Assembly: GCF_004349265.1 (NCBI RefSeq)
Contig: NZ_SMFL01000002.1
Location: 744,001-808,000 of the forward strand
Length of the DNA stretch: 64,000 nucleotides
Direction of reading: 5' to 3'
Source: Dyadobacter psychrotolerans
Lineage (GTDB): Bacteria > Bacteroidota > Bacteroidia > Cytophagales > Spirosomataceae
The notes beneath the pieces were generated by a model. The model was not told where the DNA came from. It did not search any database and saw nothing but the letters and a program-made list of their open reading frames with translations. The position numbers and the translations under genes were made by a program. Within the stretch, counting starts at the first letter, position 1; the number at the start of each line of letters is the position of its first letter. This document shows, one piece after another, positions 1 to 9,596 of this stretch.

Positions 1-824
1 ATGAGCCGATCGACCTGCTTGTACGCGCAACTTGCACGCCGGGAAAAGACCATGTGATCATTATGCCGCCGACTTACGGAATGTACGAAGTAAGTGCATC
101 AATCCATGACGTAATCATCGACAAGGTTTCACTGACAGCAGATTACCAAATTGATGTGGAAGGCGTTTTGAGTGCAATTACAGAAAATACCAAAATCATC
201 TGGATTTGCACACCGAATAATCCATCAGGAAACGTGATGCAGGAAAGCGCCATTGAAACAATACTGGAAAACTTCGGCGGACTGGTTGTGGTAGACGAAG
301 CATATGTTGATTTTACAGATAAACCTTCCTGGATACATCGTCTGGACAGCTACCCAAACCTGGTCGTACTTCAGACTTTTTCCAAATCCTGGGGACTGGC
401 GGGGCTTCGTGCAGGAATGTGTTTTGCCTCAAAAGACCTGGTGAAAATCCTCAATAAGATTAAGGCACCATACAATATCAGTCAGCCGGCGCAGGAAGCA
501 TTGCTGTCCGGACTGGACGGAGTGGAGAAAATGAAGCAGATGGTGCAGGAAATTCTTAAAGAAAGAGAGGTCCTGCGTACCATGTTGGAAAATTTATCGT
601 TGGTGAATAAAGTATTTCCATCCGATGCCAATTTTTTGCTTGTAAGGTTCGACGACGCGCGTTCAGTTATGGATTATCTTCTTAGAGAGACGATCATTGT
701 CCGCGACCGTTCCCGTGTACATCTGTGTGAAGGATGTCTGCGAATTTCAGTTGGTACAGATGAGGAAAATGAAGCTTTGGTAGACGCTTTAAAGAAATAT
801 CAGCAAAGTGCTGTTACCGTATAA
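1..824 (+). CDS. hisC: histidinol-phosphate aminotransferase, 3' part (truncated by window start)
   Basis: PLP-dependent aminotransferase of histidine biosynthesis, which converts imidazole acetol-phosphate to histidinol phosphate with glutamate as amino donor. The frame is open from base 3, so the gene begins upstream; 273 codons are visible where the family has about 350, and roughly 80 N-terminal residues are missing. Seen: the EPIDLLVRATC and PGKDHVI stretch before the first possible internal start (a GTG at 54, not a real start), the NNPSGN motif, the VVVDEAYVDF cofactor-binding Asp, and the FSKSWGLAGLRAG motif whose Lys (codon 384-386) should carry PLP. The C-terminal RISVGT motif is also present. 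Other his genes would be expected upstream, outside the window. Phenylalanine/tyrosine aminotransferase paralogues share this fold, but the motif set fits HisC best. Confidence 0.93.
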   Translation, partial: EPIDLLVRATCTPGKDHVIIMPPTYGMYEVSASIHDVIIDKVSLTADYQIDVEGVLSAITENTKIIWICTPNNPSGNVMQESAIETILENFGGLVVVDEAYVDFTDKPSWIHRLDSYPNLVVLQTFSKSWGLAGLRAGMCFASKDLVKILNKIKAPYNISQPAQEALLSGLDGVEKMKQMVQEILKEREVLRTMLENLSLVNKVFPSDANFLLVRFDDARSVMDYLLRETIIVRDRSRVHLCEGCLRISVGTDEENEALVDALKKYQQSAVTV

Positions 825-872
825 CATTTATTAAGTCAACAGTACTTTAACTATTATTACAAAAACCATAAT

Positions 873-1403
873 ATGAAGAAACTAGCACTAACCGTAATTT
901 GCACGTTATGCTTTAGCCTTGCCCAGGCGCAATACGATAATTGGGCGGTAGGGTTTAAGTTAGGCGAACCAACCGGTATTAACATCCGGAAATATTTCAA
1001 TAACATTCACGCCATTGACATTAGTATCGGAACCTATGGCGGGATACTGGCCAATGACCGTAATTATAGAAGAGGGGTTTATAAAAATGCCGGATTAGCT
1101 ATTCAGGCGCATTATTTGTGGCATACACCTCTGTTTAACTCAGAAGCAGTACATGTGTATTATGGACTTGGCGGGCAGGTAAACAGCAGAAATTACTATC
1201 CTGACAACAAAAGAAACCTGGCTTCACCTGGTGACCGTGAAAGACCGATTTCGCTGGGAGGTTCTGCGTTGGGAGGATTTGAATATTTTATTCCGGACAA
1301 CAAAATGTCGGTATTTCTTGAAGGAGGATTGTATGTTGAGCTTCTTCCGCGACCATTTTACCTTAGTCCGAATATTTCAGGAGGAATTCGTTTTAACCTA
1401 TAA
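873..1403 (+). CDS. small exported beta-barrel-like outer membrane protein
   Basis: A 176-aa protein with a clear Sec signal peptide: KK, a hydrophobic core to about residue 17, then AQAQ as the cleavage region. The mature part (about 156 aa) alternates hydrophobic and polar residues, is rich in Gly, Tyr and Asn, and ends in an aromatic-containing strand (GGIRFNL), as in small 8-stranded outer membrane barrels. I cannot name the family and no enzymatic motif is visible. It lies 48 bp after hisC on the same strand and is followed by a terminator-like hairpin, so it may be its own unit or the last gene of the his transcript. Confidence is high that it is a real exported protein and moderate that it is a barrel. 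Confidence 0.75.
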   Translation: MKKLALTVICTLCFSLAQAQYDNWAVGFKLGEPTGINIRKYFNNIHAIDISIGTYGGILANDRNYRRGVYKNAGLAIQAHYLWHTPLFNSEAVHVYYGLGGQVNSRNYYPDNKRNLASPGDRERPISLGGSALGGFEYFIPDNKMSVFLEGGLYVELLPRPFYLSPNISGGIRFNL

Positions 1404-1435
1404 TAATCGCGCTTAACAGCAAAATGTTTTATTTG

Positions 1436-1462
1436 AGAGCGGGTTTTTAACCTGCTCTTTTT
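1436..1462 (+). terminator. rho-independent terminator after the barrel gene
   Basis: AGAGCGGG (1436-1443), a 7-nt loop and CCTGCTCT (1451-1458) form an 8-bp stem with one G-T wobble, followed by a T tract. It lies 33 bp after the stop at 1403 and before the helicase start at 1518. Confidence 0.7.
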
Positions 1463-1517
1463 GCTTAAATTGGCATCCGGTTTTGTCATTTTTACAAAGT
1501 TTTCAAAATAGCTTCTC

Positions 1518-4500
1518 GTGTTTAAAGTATACAGTTCTTCGGCAGGTTCCGGCAAAACATTTACGCTGACGAAGGAATATATCAAGCTGGCTTTACATTC
1601 CAATTCTGATACTTACTTCCGGCAGATCCTGGCTGTAACGTTTACCAACGCAGCGGCCAACGAAATGAAAGATCGTATCCTGCAGACGCTGAGAATATTT
1701 TCTGCTTATAATACAGATTCAGCTGTTGTACCGCCAATGCTTCGGGACGTGGTAACAGAAATGTATCCTGAAACTTTAACAGACGAAACGCTTTTTTCGG
1801 GAGCATGTGAGCTGATAGCGGGCCGTGCCCAGCTGGTTTTTCGCCAGATCCTGCATCGGTACTCCGATTTTTCAGTCATGACGATTGATAAATTTACCCA
1901 ACGACTTATCAGCAGTTTTACCGATGAGCTGGGCATACCATTTATTTTTGAAACGCAGCTGGACGGAGACCTGCTGGATGATGCCGTAGACAGGCTACTT
2001 GCCAGAATCGGGCAGGAGGGTGAGGAAATACTGACAGACATTGTTGAGAAATATTACAGGGAGAATGCCGAAGAAGGTAAAAGCTGGGCTGCACTTCCGG
2101 CCAGAATAAGAGAGACTTCCGGGACGCTGCTAAGCGAGCAAAGTTATATGCAGATGCAGCGTGTTGCCGATCTGCAAATGGAAGACTGGATCAAAATCCG
2201 GAATCAGATGCGGAAATTCGTACGGGAAAAAGAAACCAGGATTACCGACCTTGCCAAAGAAGCTTTTACGAAAATGGTGGAGGGGTTTTTGATTGATAAA
2301 GACTTTCATCAGGGAAGCCGCGGAATATACGGGTATTTCAAAGACAGGGCAGAGGGAAAGAAATTATGGGTTGAGCCAAACTCCTACGCCTACAAAACCA
2401 TTGGAGAGGGTGTATGGTATGGTGCTAAAACGGCAATACTGGTTAAGGACAAAATAGAGGAAATCAGGCCGGAAGTTGAAAACTGTTTTCATCAGATCGA
2501 AAATATTCGATCCACCGATACTGAAAAAATAAGTCTTTATACTTTACTGGAAAGACATATTTATAACCTGTCTCTGCTGGGTGAGGTGCGTAAAGAATTC
2601 GATGCACTTCTGAAACAGAACAATCAGGTCCATATTTCTGATTTTAATAAAAAGATCCTTGAAATCGTATCAAAAGAACCTGTTCCGTTTATTTTTGAAA
2701 GGCTTGGTGAAAAGTATAATCACATTCTGGTTGATGAATTTCAGGATACCTCTAAACTACAATTCGCCAACCTGCTGCCTTTAATTGAAAATGCCCTTGC
2801 GGATGGTTTTTTTAACCTGATTGTAGGTGATGCCAAACAATCGATTTATCGTTTTCGTGGTGGAGATATGGATTTACTGCTTCATCTTGCGCAGGATCAG
2901 GTTATGCAGCTTACAGAGATCTTAGGTGATAATGCCTTCAATCAGGAAAGACTTTTTAGTCTGGATAGTTATCTCATCGTCGATCATCTACGTACCAATC
3001 GCCGTAGTTTTCGTGAAATAACAGATTTTAATAATAAGTTTTTCTCCTTTGTTTCAAACACGTTGCAGACAGAGTTTCCTTTGGTGGGCGATGTGTATGA
3101 CGAAAATTTTCAGCAGCAAATTCCTGAAGGAGTATCCGAAGGCGGCCATGTACAGCTTGAGTTTCTGGAAATGAATCAGGGGAATGAGGAACTTTCGGCT
3201 GATCAGGATTCGCATGATGCCATGGTTATACGCTCAATCGAATTGGTCGAAACACTTCGGGCAACAGGTTATAACTGGCGGGATATTGCTATCCTCTGCC
3301 AGAGGAAACGAGAGGCAACCGCAATTGCTAACGCGCTTAAGGAGGAAGGGTTTCCGCTTATTTCCGACGATGCATTGCTGCTGGCTTATTCGAGATCCAT
3401 CCATTTTGTCATCGCCTTCATGAAGGTGCTGCACACATCGGATCACAGGCTGGCCCGTTATGAGGCGGCCTATCTGTATCACCACGTGATCAGGCAGGAA
3501 AATCCGGGTGCCGCAGAATACGAAGCAATCCGTAAAGTGTGCACCGAAACCGGTCTCGACAGCTTTCTAAATTACTTTTCGAGATGGGGGATTACGCTGA
3601 CGGCTTTCCGGATGCGGCAGTTATCTGTTTTTGAGCTAAGCGAACAGCTGATGCAAACTTTTGGATTGTTTGATGGAAATACGGATAAAGAATATCTGTT
3701 CCGGTTTCTGGATGTTGTTCAGGAATTTGGCACCAGGCGCACAAACCATCTCGGCGATTTTCTGGGTTACTGGGATTTGGCTAAAAACAAACTTTCGATT
3801 ACGATCCCTGCGGATACAGATGCGTTACGAATTACGACAATTCATAAATCGAAAGGTCTGGAATATCCGGTTGTCATCGTTCCCTACGCCAATTGGAAAT
3901 TCACACCAAGCGCGACCTTGGACCGATTATGGGTTGATTTGGATGAGGTTGATTATGAAGAATTGAGTTTGGAAGGATCAGCAGGTTTGGATGGAAACAT
4001 AAAAAAATTGAAGAGCTCAATGGTTTCGGTTCAAAAAGATCTTGAAAATACGGTTATCGCCGATCAGTATATAAATGAAAAAACAAGGAAACTGGTTGAA
4101 ACAATGAATTTGCTTTACGTAGCTTTTACCCGACCGATTCAGCGTTTATATATTCTTGCCAAAAGAGAAAAAAACTGGCAGAGTTCTCCATCGATTGGCA
4201 GCTGGCTTCATGATTACCTCAGTCAGCCGGATTTTGAGCCTGCCTGGGATGAAGAACAAACAGAATTTATACTTGCCGAAGGATCGCAACAATGCCGGCA
4301 TGCACACGTGAGAACAGATGCGACGCCGTTTGTTATAAATGATGTTTTAAGCAATGACCGGACAAATACGCTGCGGTTGCGGAGAATGGCTGACCGGATT
4401 TTTGACATAGATACCTTTGAGCCAAAATATGACCGTTTGCAAAAAGTAAGGTATTTGCTGACAAGGCTAAAAAGCATTTCCGATCTTGATAATACAGTGG

Positions 4501-4844
4501 AAAGGTTGATTAGTGAAGGAATTTTTACCAGATTTGAAGCGGATGCAGTTAAAAATCAGATTACTTTTTTGCTGGAAAATCCGTCATTGAAAGAACTTTA
4601 CAGTGATGAAAATGTTTTGCAGATCAATAAAGAAATGATGATTCCCGGAGGAAAACTGCTTCACATCGACAGAATGGTTTCGACTGCAGAGGGAGATCAT
4701 ATTTTTATGACTTTTGTTGGAGGAAATGGAAATGATGAAAACCGCCGTCATTTAAGGAGGTTAATTCAGGCGTTTAAAAATACAGGAAAGTCTTCAAAGG
4801 GTGTGCTCGTTACACTTGAAAATGAAATGGTTGAATGGATTTAA
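1518..4844 (+). CDS. RecB/AddA-like UvrD-family helicase with degenerate nuclease domain
   Basis: A 1108-aa SF1A DNA helicase of the double-strand-break repair (AddA/RecB) type. The GTG start is chosen because the Walker A motif (SSAGSGKT) begins at residue 7. Then come motif Ia (AVTFTNAAANEMKDR, about 38-55), motif II (VDEFQDTS, about 410), motif III (VGDAKQSIYRFRGGD), motif V (TTIHKSKGLEYPVVIVPY, about 775) and motif VI (YVAFTRPIQRLYI, about 870). All helicase motifs look intact. The C-terminal region keeps the outline of the PD-(D/E)XK nuclease (KEMMI, HIDRMV), but the segment that should read like V-D-[YF]-K-x-G is HIFMTFVGG, so the catalytic Asp and Lys are absent. No AddB-like partner lies next to it here. 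The next gene (GNAT) starts 8 bp after its stop. Confidence 0.9.
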   Translation: MFKVYSSSAGSGKTFTLTKEYIKLALHSNSDTYFRQILAVTFTNAAANEMKDRILQTLRIFSAYNTDSAVVPPMLRDVVTEMYPETLTDETLFSGACELIAGRAQLVFRQILHRYSDFSVMTIDKFTQRLISSFTDELGIPFIFETQLDGDLLDDAVDRLLARIGQEGEEILTDIVEKYYRENAEEGKSWAALPARIRETSGTLLSEQSYMQMQRVADLQMEDWIKIRNQMRKFVREKETRITDLAKEAFTKMVEGFLIDKDFHQGSRGIYGYFKDRAEGKKLWVEPNSYAYKTIGEGVWYGAKTAILVKDKIEEIRPEVENCFHQIENIRSTDTEKISLYTLLERHIYNLSLLGEVRKEFDALLKQNNQVHISDFNKKILEIVSKEPVPFIFERLGEKYNHILVDEFQDTSKLQFANLLPLIENALADGFFNLIVGDAKQSIYRFRGGDMDLLLHLAQDQVMQLTEILGDNAFNQERLFSLDSYLIVDHLRTNRRSFREITDFNNKFFSFVSNTLQTEFPLVGDVYDENFQQQIPEGVSEGGHVQLEFLEMNQGNEELSADQDSHDAMVIRSIELVETLRATGYNWRDIAILCQRKREATAIANALKEEGFPLISDDALLLAYSRSIHFVIAFMKVLHTSDHRLARYEAAYLYHHVIRQENPGAAEYEAIRKVCTETGLDSFLNYFSRWGITLTAFRMRQLSVFELSEQLMQTFGLFDGNTDKEYLFRFLDVVQEFGTRRTNHLGDFLGYWDLAKNKLSITIPADTDALRITTIHKSKGLEYPVVIVPYANWKFTPSATLDRLWVDLDEVDYEELSLEGSAGLDGNIKKLKSSMVSVQKDLENTVIADQYINEKTRKLVETMNLLYVAFTRPIQRLYILAKREKNWQSSPSIGSWLHDYLSQPDFEPAWDEEQTEFILAEGSQQCRHAHVRTDATPFVINDVLSNDRTNTLRLRRMADRIFDIDTFEPKYDRLQKVRYLLTRLKSISDLDNTVERLISEGIFTRFEADAVKNQITFLLENPSLKELYSDENVLQINKEMMIPGGKLLHIDRMVSTAEGDHIFMTFVGGNGNDENRRHLRRLIQAFKNTGKSSKGVLVTLENEMVEWI

Positions 4845-4852
4845 TCTGGGAT

Positions 4853-5338
4853 ATGGAAATTGTAATACGTGAAATCAGGGAAAGTGACAACAAGGAACTC
4901 GCGGCTATTATCCGGCAAACACTGAAAGAATTTAAGGCTGATAAACCCGGAACGGTTTATTATGATCAAAGCACGGATCATCTCAGTGATCTGTTTTTGG
5001 CTGAAAAAAGTAAATATTTTGTCGCCGAGCTGGATGGGAGACTGGTAGGAGGGGCAGGGCTTTTTCCTACCGAAGGATTGCCTGACGACACCCTTGAACT
5101 GGTTAAAATGTATTTGCTTCCCGAAGCCCGCAGCATTGGCCTGGGTAAAAAGCTAATACTGACCTGCGTGGAAACAGCTGTGGCTAATGGTTATAAAAAG
5201 ATATATCTGGAGACGATGAACGAACTGCAAAAAGCTGTACAAACATACAATCGGCTGGGATTCAGAACGCTGGATGCTCCGCTTGGTAACAGCGGACATC
5301 ATTCCTGTGAAATCTGGATGCTTAAAGATTTAGATTAG
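4853..5338 (+). CDS. GNAT family N-acetyltransferase
   Basis: A 161-aa acetyl-CoA-dependent acetyltransferase. The fold is read from MEIVIREIRESDN at the N-terminus, the strand VKMYLLPEARSIGLGKKL carrying the R-x-x-G-x-G acetyl-CoA pyrophosphate loop, and AVQTYNRLGFRTL (motif B). The frame also opens at an ATG at 4835, which would add six residues (MDLIWD) and overlap the helicase stop; I prefer 4853 because GNATs normally begin just before the I-R-x-[AI] strand. The substrate cannot be told from sequence; ribosomal or small-molecule amines are both possible. It probably shares a transcript with the helicase and ends 13 bp from the convergent DUF1572 gene. Confidence 0.85.
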   Translation: MEIVIREIRESDNKELAAIIRQTLKEFKADKPGTVYYDQSTDHLSDLFLAEKSKYFVAELDGRLVGGAGLFPTEGLPDDTLELVKMYLLPEARSIGLGKKLILTCVETAVANGYKKIYLETMNELQKAVQTYNRLGFRTLDAPLGNSGHHSCEIWMLKDLD

Positions 5339-5351
5339 CTCTTTTGGTCAC

Positions 5352-5939
5352 CTATCTCAATCGGTCTAATTCGTCGTCAGTAAAGTTCTTAACCTGTTTT
5401 TCCTGTTCAAACTTAGCCTCGTTATAACTGCCGGATTTTCCTTTTGGAATTGATAAACTGTTCCATTCTCCTTCTTTGAGCAATTTTGCATAAAAAATAA
5501 TTTGTCCAACATGCATGGGGTAATGGGCCAGTTGCCGGTTAATGGCCTCCATAACCGTATGCCCTTCATTTCTGATGTAAATAATCTCTGTGAGTTGATC
5601 AGCTCTTACAGAGTTTAACGCATCAAACAGACATTGCCATCCTTCTTCCCATTGGTTCATAACCAATTCAAAGTCCAAAGTCTGTACCTCAAACTCCCGG
5701 TCGCGGTTGCGCCAGGTCTTTTCTCCGTCTGTGGTCAGAAAGTCGGTCCATCTCGAAAGCATGTTGCCATGAAGGTGGCCAATGATGACGGCAATGCTAT
5801 TAATTTTATCCGAATCTACCGATTCGAAAATCTGTTTGGGACTAAGCTGTTCTATCGCTTTGTCACCCAAAACCTTATAATAGTTAAAAAGTTTGATTAC
5901 ACTTTCCAGATAATTTTCCGCTATTTCCATGTCAATCAA
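5352..5939 (-). CDS. DinB-like DUF1572 family protein
   Basis: A 195-aa protein of the DinB/YfiT four-helix fold, DUF1572 branch. Visible features are the N-terminal helix (NYLESVIKLFNYYKVLGDKAIEQL), the central GHLHGNMLSRWTDFLTTDGE segment and the C-terminal HYPMHVGQIIFYAK helix. Three histidines (in HLHGN, HYPMH and MHVGQ) sit where metal-binding His residues occur in DinB proteins. The biochemical role is unknown; some relatives are thiol transferases or are stress-induced. It is convergent with the GNAT gene (13-bp gap, no terminator seen). Either Met1 or Met4 (MEIAEN) could be the start. Confidence 0.8.
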   Translation of the reverse strand: MIDMEIAENYLESVIKLFNYYKVLGDKAIEQLSPKQIFESVDSDKINSIAVIIGHLHGNMLSRWTDFLTTDGEKTWRNRDREFEVQTLDFELVMNQWEEGWQCLFDALNSVRADQLTEIIYIRNEGHTVMEAINRQLAHYPMHVGQIIFYAKLLKEGEWNSLSIPKGKSGSYNEAKFEQEKQVKNFTDDELDRLR

Positions 5940-6180
5940 TATCTATAAACTTTGTAGAAGCAATTTGATATTTATAATTATTGCTGTATTTTATTTTGTA
6001 TTTCAAATAATTTTAGTTCTGGTTTTAATTATATTTTTTGTTAGGACACTTATTTGATGATTTTGGCTACATAAATGAAGAAATGTTGTTTTGTCGTATA
6101 TATTAAATCGTGTTTTTTAGTGATATTCGGGAAAAATTAAGAGTTAAGAAAGCTCCTGCTCAACGTTATTGAAGTAAGTT
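5940..6180. other. AT-rich divergent intergenic region
   Basis: A 241-bp, strongly AT-rich gap between the DUF1572 gene (minus) and the hybrid kinase (plus). It must hold both promoters. I found no exact TAnnTTTG box, palindrome or open frame worth naming. Confidence 0.5.
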
Positions 6181-9100
6181 ATGCGTTTTTCTTTTCAGCA
6201 GCAAGTCCTTGCGGGGATTGCTTTTTCCATCTTGTTGATCATAGGTGTAGGGCTCACATCCTATAATGCACTCATTCTCCAGCAGCAAAATGCAGCGCTG
6301 GTGAGCCACACCAGAGATGTAATCCGATCATCAAGCTCAGTTAAAAATTTATTACTCACCGCAGAATCCAATATTCGGGGGTTGGCTCTGACAAAAAATC
6401 CAACCTTTGAAAATTCATATCGACTCGCTTCTGAAAATATCTGGGTAGAAGTAGATGTTCTTAAAAAACTGGTAAGCGATAATCCCGGACAGGTTGTAAG
6501 GCTTGATACGCTGAACCTGCTGCTCACCAACAAGCTTGATTTGATGAATAGACAGTTGGATATGATCAATTCCAACAGCTTCAGTGTAGATACCCTCCGT
6601 TCGTTCATTCTTCAGGGTAAAATGCTTTCATCAAAAATCGAATTCAATTTTAACCGTATCGAAAACACCGAACAGGCCCTTTTAACAGAACGTGAACAAA
6701 TGGCACGTGAAAGCTCGTCACAAGCCAAGTCGTTTATTGTTTTGGGAACTGCCATTTTTATGCTGGTGATTTTTGTAATGTTTTATTTCATACGAAGAAC
6801 TTACAATTCTCAGATCGCCTCAGAAAAAGAAACGAACAAACTGAACAAACAGCTTGAAATCATTGCCGCGGAAGACAAAGAAAAAAATTGGATTTTGAGC
6901 GCCGCCGCAGAAGTTATTGTCGCCATTCGCGGACAGCCTTCGTTTTCTGGCCTGGCCGGAAACCTGATCCAAAAGCTGGCAGAAATTACCGATGCAGTGA
7001 TCGCGGTTATGTACCTGAAAGTACAGGGTGATGATCACCTTGAGCTGGCTATCATGCATGGTGTAGATGTTCCTGAACTTGTACCGACGATCATCACACC
7101 AGGGCAGGGTGTATTGGGACAAATGGTTTCCAACCGGACTGATTTGGTGCAGCTTGACGTGATGCCTGGATATTTTCAGGTTGTAACAGGTTCAGGAAGG
7201 AGCGATCCCGGAAAGGTGATCGTCAGGTCTCTGATATTTGAGGGAAATGTTATCGCTTTAATCGAGCTTGCATTTTTGAAAGAGCCGGTTCCGGGAATCA
7301 TTCCGTTACTCAATACAATTGCTGAAAACGTTTCAATTGCCATCGTAGCAGCCCGTGCGAGGGAAATCATGCAGGAGCTTTTGGATAAAACTCAAAAACA
7401 GGCAGAAGAGCTCGAAACCCAACAGGAAGAACTCAGTACAACCAACGAGCAGCTTACCCGGCAGACTTCCATGCTTCAGGTTTCAGAAGAAGAACTGCGG
7501 GTTCAGCAGGAGGAGCTGAGACAGATTAACACCGAGCTGGAAGAAAAGGCGTTTATGCTGGAAGAGCAAAAAAGTACACTTGAAGAAGCGCGGAATCAAA
7601 TTCAGAGCAAGGCAGACGAGTTGGAACGAAGCGGGAAATTTAAAAGTGAATTTCTTGCCAACATGAGCCATGAACTTCGGACGCCTTTGAATAGTATCCT
7701 TATTTTGTCACGGATTTTACAGGAGAATAAGGCACAGCATTTAAGCGATGAAGAGCAGCGTTATGCGTCTGTTATCCATAATTCAGGAAGTGATTTGCTC
7801 ACGCTGATCAATGATATTCTGGATCTGGCGAAAGTGGAATCAGGGAAAGTTGAACTTCATTATGAAAATGTAGGAATTGAATTGCTGCTGGTGGAAGTAC
7901 GGAATACGTTCCAGAAGGTGGCTGAGAATAAAGGACTAAATCTTAAACTGTCAAAAGATCAAAATTGCCCGGAAACGATTTATGTAGACCAGGTAAGGCT
8001 TCTGCAAATTCTAAGAAACCTGCTTTCCAACGCAATCAAGTTTACCTCAGCACCAGGAGAGGTTTCTCTTCTGATTTCTTTTGAAAATGGATTTTTAAAA
8101 TTTGCTGTTGCCGATACGGGGATAGGAATTCCTTTGGATAAACAGCAGGCAATATTTGAAGCTTTCCAGCAGGCCGATGGTTCAACAAGCCGTAAATACG
8201 GCGGTACAGGGTTAGGTTTGTCTATCACCCGGGAGCTTACCAATCTTTTCCAGGGATCTATTTCAGTAAAAAGTGAGCCAGGTCATGGCTCGGTGTTCAC
8301 TTTAAGAATCCCATTATTAAAAGCGGAAGAAGTTGATTTGCAGATTGTTGATTTTGGACAAAGTCATCAGGAAATATATACTAAAAACCCGGTCGACAGC
8401 GAAGAGCAGGAAAACAGGTTACTTTTGATTGAAGACGATCCGTTTTTTGCAGCCGACATGGCCAATCGTGCAAGAAACAGCGGGTTTCAGGTAATGACCG
8501 CAGAAACGGGAAAAAAAGCTTTGGCCCTGGTTAAATCCTTCAAACCCACTGCGATCATATTGGATATGCACCTTCCTGATATTTCGGGAGACGAACTGCT
8601 TCGCACGCTTAAAGCCGATCCCAAAACCCGGCTGATACCCGTTCATACGGTTTCCGCGGGCGAAGAAAGTAATTTCCAAACGGAAGGAGCAATTGGCTTT
8701 ATGCAAAAACCGGTCGACAGAAAGTCGGCGGAAGGCATCTTTAATCTTTTGAAACTGGAAGGAATAGATCAGCTCAAACACAGAATACTGCTTGTAGAAG
8801 ATGACACCTACCAAAGCAAATATGTCGGCGATTTTTTAACGGAGAATAACATTTTTGTGCTTTATGCCTATTCTGCCGGTGAAGCTTTGGAGTTGCTGTC
8901 GAAAGAATCGGTAGATGGAATTATACTGGATATCAGGCTGGCCGACATGAGCGGGCTGGATTTTCTTGATAAAATAAAAACGGAACCTGCTTTTGCTTCG
9001 ATTCCTGTGGTTGTTAATACGGCCGAGGATCTTTCCCAAACAGACCTGGCGCGCGTGATGAAATACGCTCATCCGGTGGTCATGAAAACAAAGAAATCAA

Positions 9101-9594
9101 ACGAAAGGCTGCTCGATGAAGTGAAGCTTTTTTTGAAAAAAATAAGTCCTGCTCCAGTTTCCATCCCTTCTTTTTCGGGTGATTTCAGCAATCCTGTTGT
9201 CAATAGCGAAAGGGTATTTTTAGGTAAAAAAGTATTGCTGGCTGATGATGACATGCGTAATATTTTTGCGCTGAGTGCCGTGTTGGAAGATGCAGGATTT
9301 ACCGTAGTTATTGCAACAAACGGCCTGGAAGCCATTCAAAAGCTTAAAGAAATCGATGACATAGAACTGGTTTTGATGGATGTGATGATGCCTGAAATGG
9401 ATGGGATTGAAGCCACGCGTGCTATTCGTAAAAACAGCAAGTGGGCCGATTTACCGATCATCGCAGTGACCGCAAAAGCCATGCGCGGAGACCGTGAAGA
9501 GTGCATGGCAGCCGGGGCAAACGACTATATTTCCAAGCCGGTGGATATTGATAAATTGCTGTCCTTAATTAAAGTATGGCTGCACGCGGCATAA
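6181..9594 (+). CDS. membrane hybrid histidine kinase, CHASE3-GAF-HisKA-HATPase-REC-REC-REC
   Basis: A 1137-aa hybrid sensor kinase. TM1 (about 9-31), a CHASE3-like periplasmic region (LLLTAESNIRGLALTKNP resembles the CHASE3 signature), TM2 (about 183-205), GAF (about 237-395), a long Gln/Glu-rich coiled coil (about 396-490), HisKA with phospho-acceptor H497 in NMSHELRTPLN, and HATPase_c (N box near 612, DTGIGIP near 645, GGTGLGLS near 675). Three receiver domains follow: Asp in ILDMHLPD, Asp in ILDIRLAD and Asp in LMDVMMPEMDG, each preceded by the acidic D-D pair. The first REC lacks a long linker from the kinase, so it probably takes the phosphate internally; the third looks the most canonical. 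The CheR-like gene follows immediately. The ligand is unknown. Confidence 0.92.
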   Translation: MRFSFQQQVLAGIAFSILLIIGVGLTSYNALILQQQNAALVSHTRDVIRSSSSVKNLLLTAESNIRGLALTKNPTFENSYRLASENIWVEVDVLKKLVSDNPGQVVRLDTLNLLLTNKLDLMNRQLDMINSNSFSVDTLRSFILQGKMLSSKIEFNFNRIENTEQALLTEREQMARESSSQAKSFIVLGTAIFMLVIFVMFYFIRRTYNSQIASEKETNKLNKQLEIIAAEDKEKNWILSAAAEVIVAIRGQPSFSGLAGNLIQKLAEITDAVIAVMYLKVQGDDHLELAIMHGVDVPELVPTIITPGQGVLGQMVSNRTDLVQLDVMPGYFQVVTGSGRSDPGKVIVRSLIFEGNVIALIELAFLKEPVPGIIPLLNTIAENVSIAIVAARAREIMQELLDKTQKQAEELETQQEELSTTNEQLTRQTSMLQVSEEELRVQQEELRQINTELEEKAFMLEEQKSTLEEARNQIQSKADELERSGKFKSEFLANMSHELRTPLNSILILSRILQENKAQHLSDEEQRYASVIHNSGSDLLTLINDILDLAKVESGKVELHYENVGIELLLVEVRNTFQKVAENKGLNLKLSKDQNCPETIYVDQVRLLQILRNLLSNAIKFTSAPGEVSLLISFENGFLKFAVADTGIGIPLDKQQAIFEAFQQADGSTSRKYGGTGLGLSITRELTNLFQGSISVKSEPGHGSVFTLRIPLLKAEEVDLQIVDFGQSHQEIYTKNPVDSEEQENRLLLIEDDPFFAADMANRARNSGFQVMTAETGKKALALVKSFKPTAIILDMHLPDISGDELLRTLKADPKTRLIPVHTVSAGEESNFQTEGAIGFMQKPVDRKSAEGIFNLLKLEGIDQLKHRILLVEDDTYQSKYVGDFLTENNIFVLYAYSAGEALELLSKESVDGIILDIRLADMSGLDFLDKIKTEPAFASIPVVVNTAEDLSQTDLARVMKYAHPVVMKTKKSNERLLDEVKLFLKKISPAPVSIPSFSGDFSNPVVNSERVFLGKKVLLADDDMRNIFALSAVLEDAGFTVVIATNGLEAIQKLKEIDDIELVLMDVMMPEMDGIEATRAIRKNSKWADLPIIAVTAKAMRGDREECMAAGANDYISKPVDIDKLLSLIKVWLHAA

Positions 9595-9596
9595 AT

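Noticed and set aside
1358-1603. 81-aa minus-strand ORF over the helicase start
   Set aside because: It overlaps the terminator, the intergenic gap and the Walker A region of the helicase; no family pattern and no start context.
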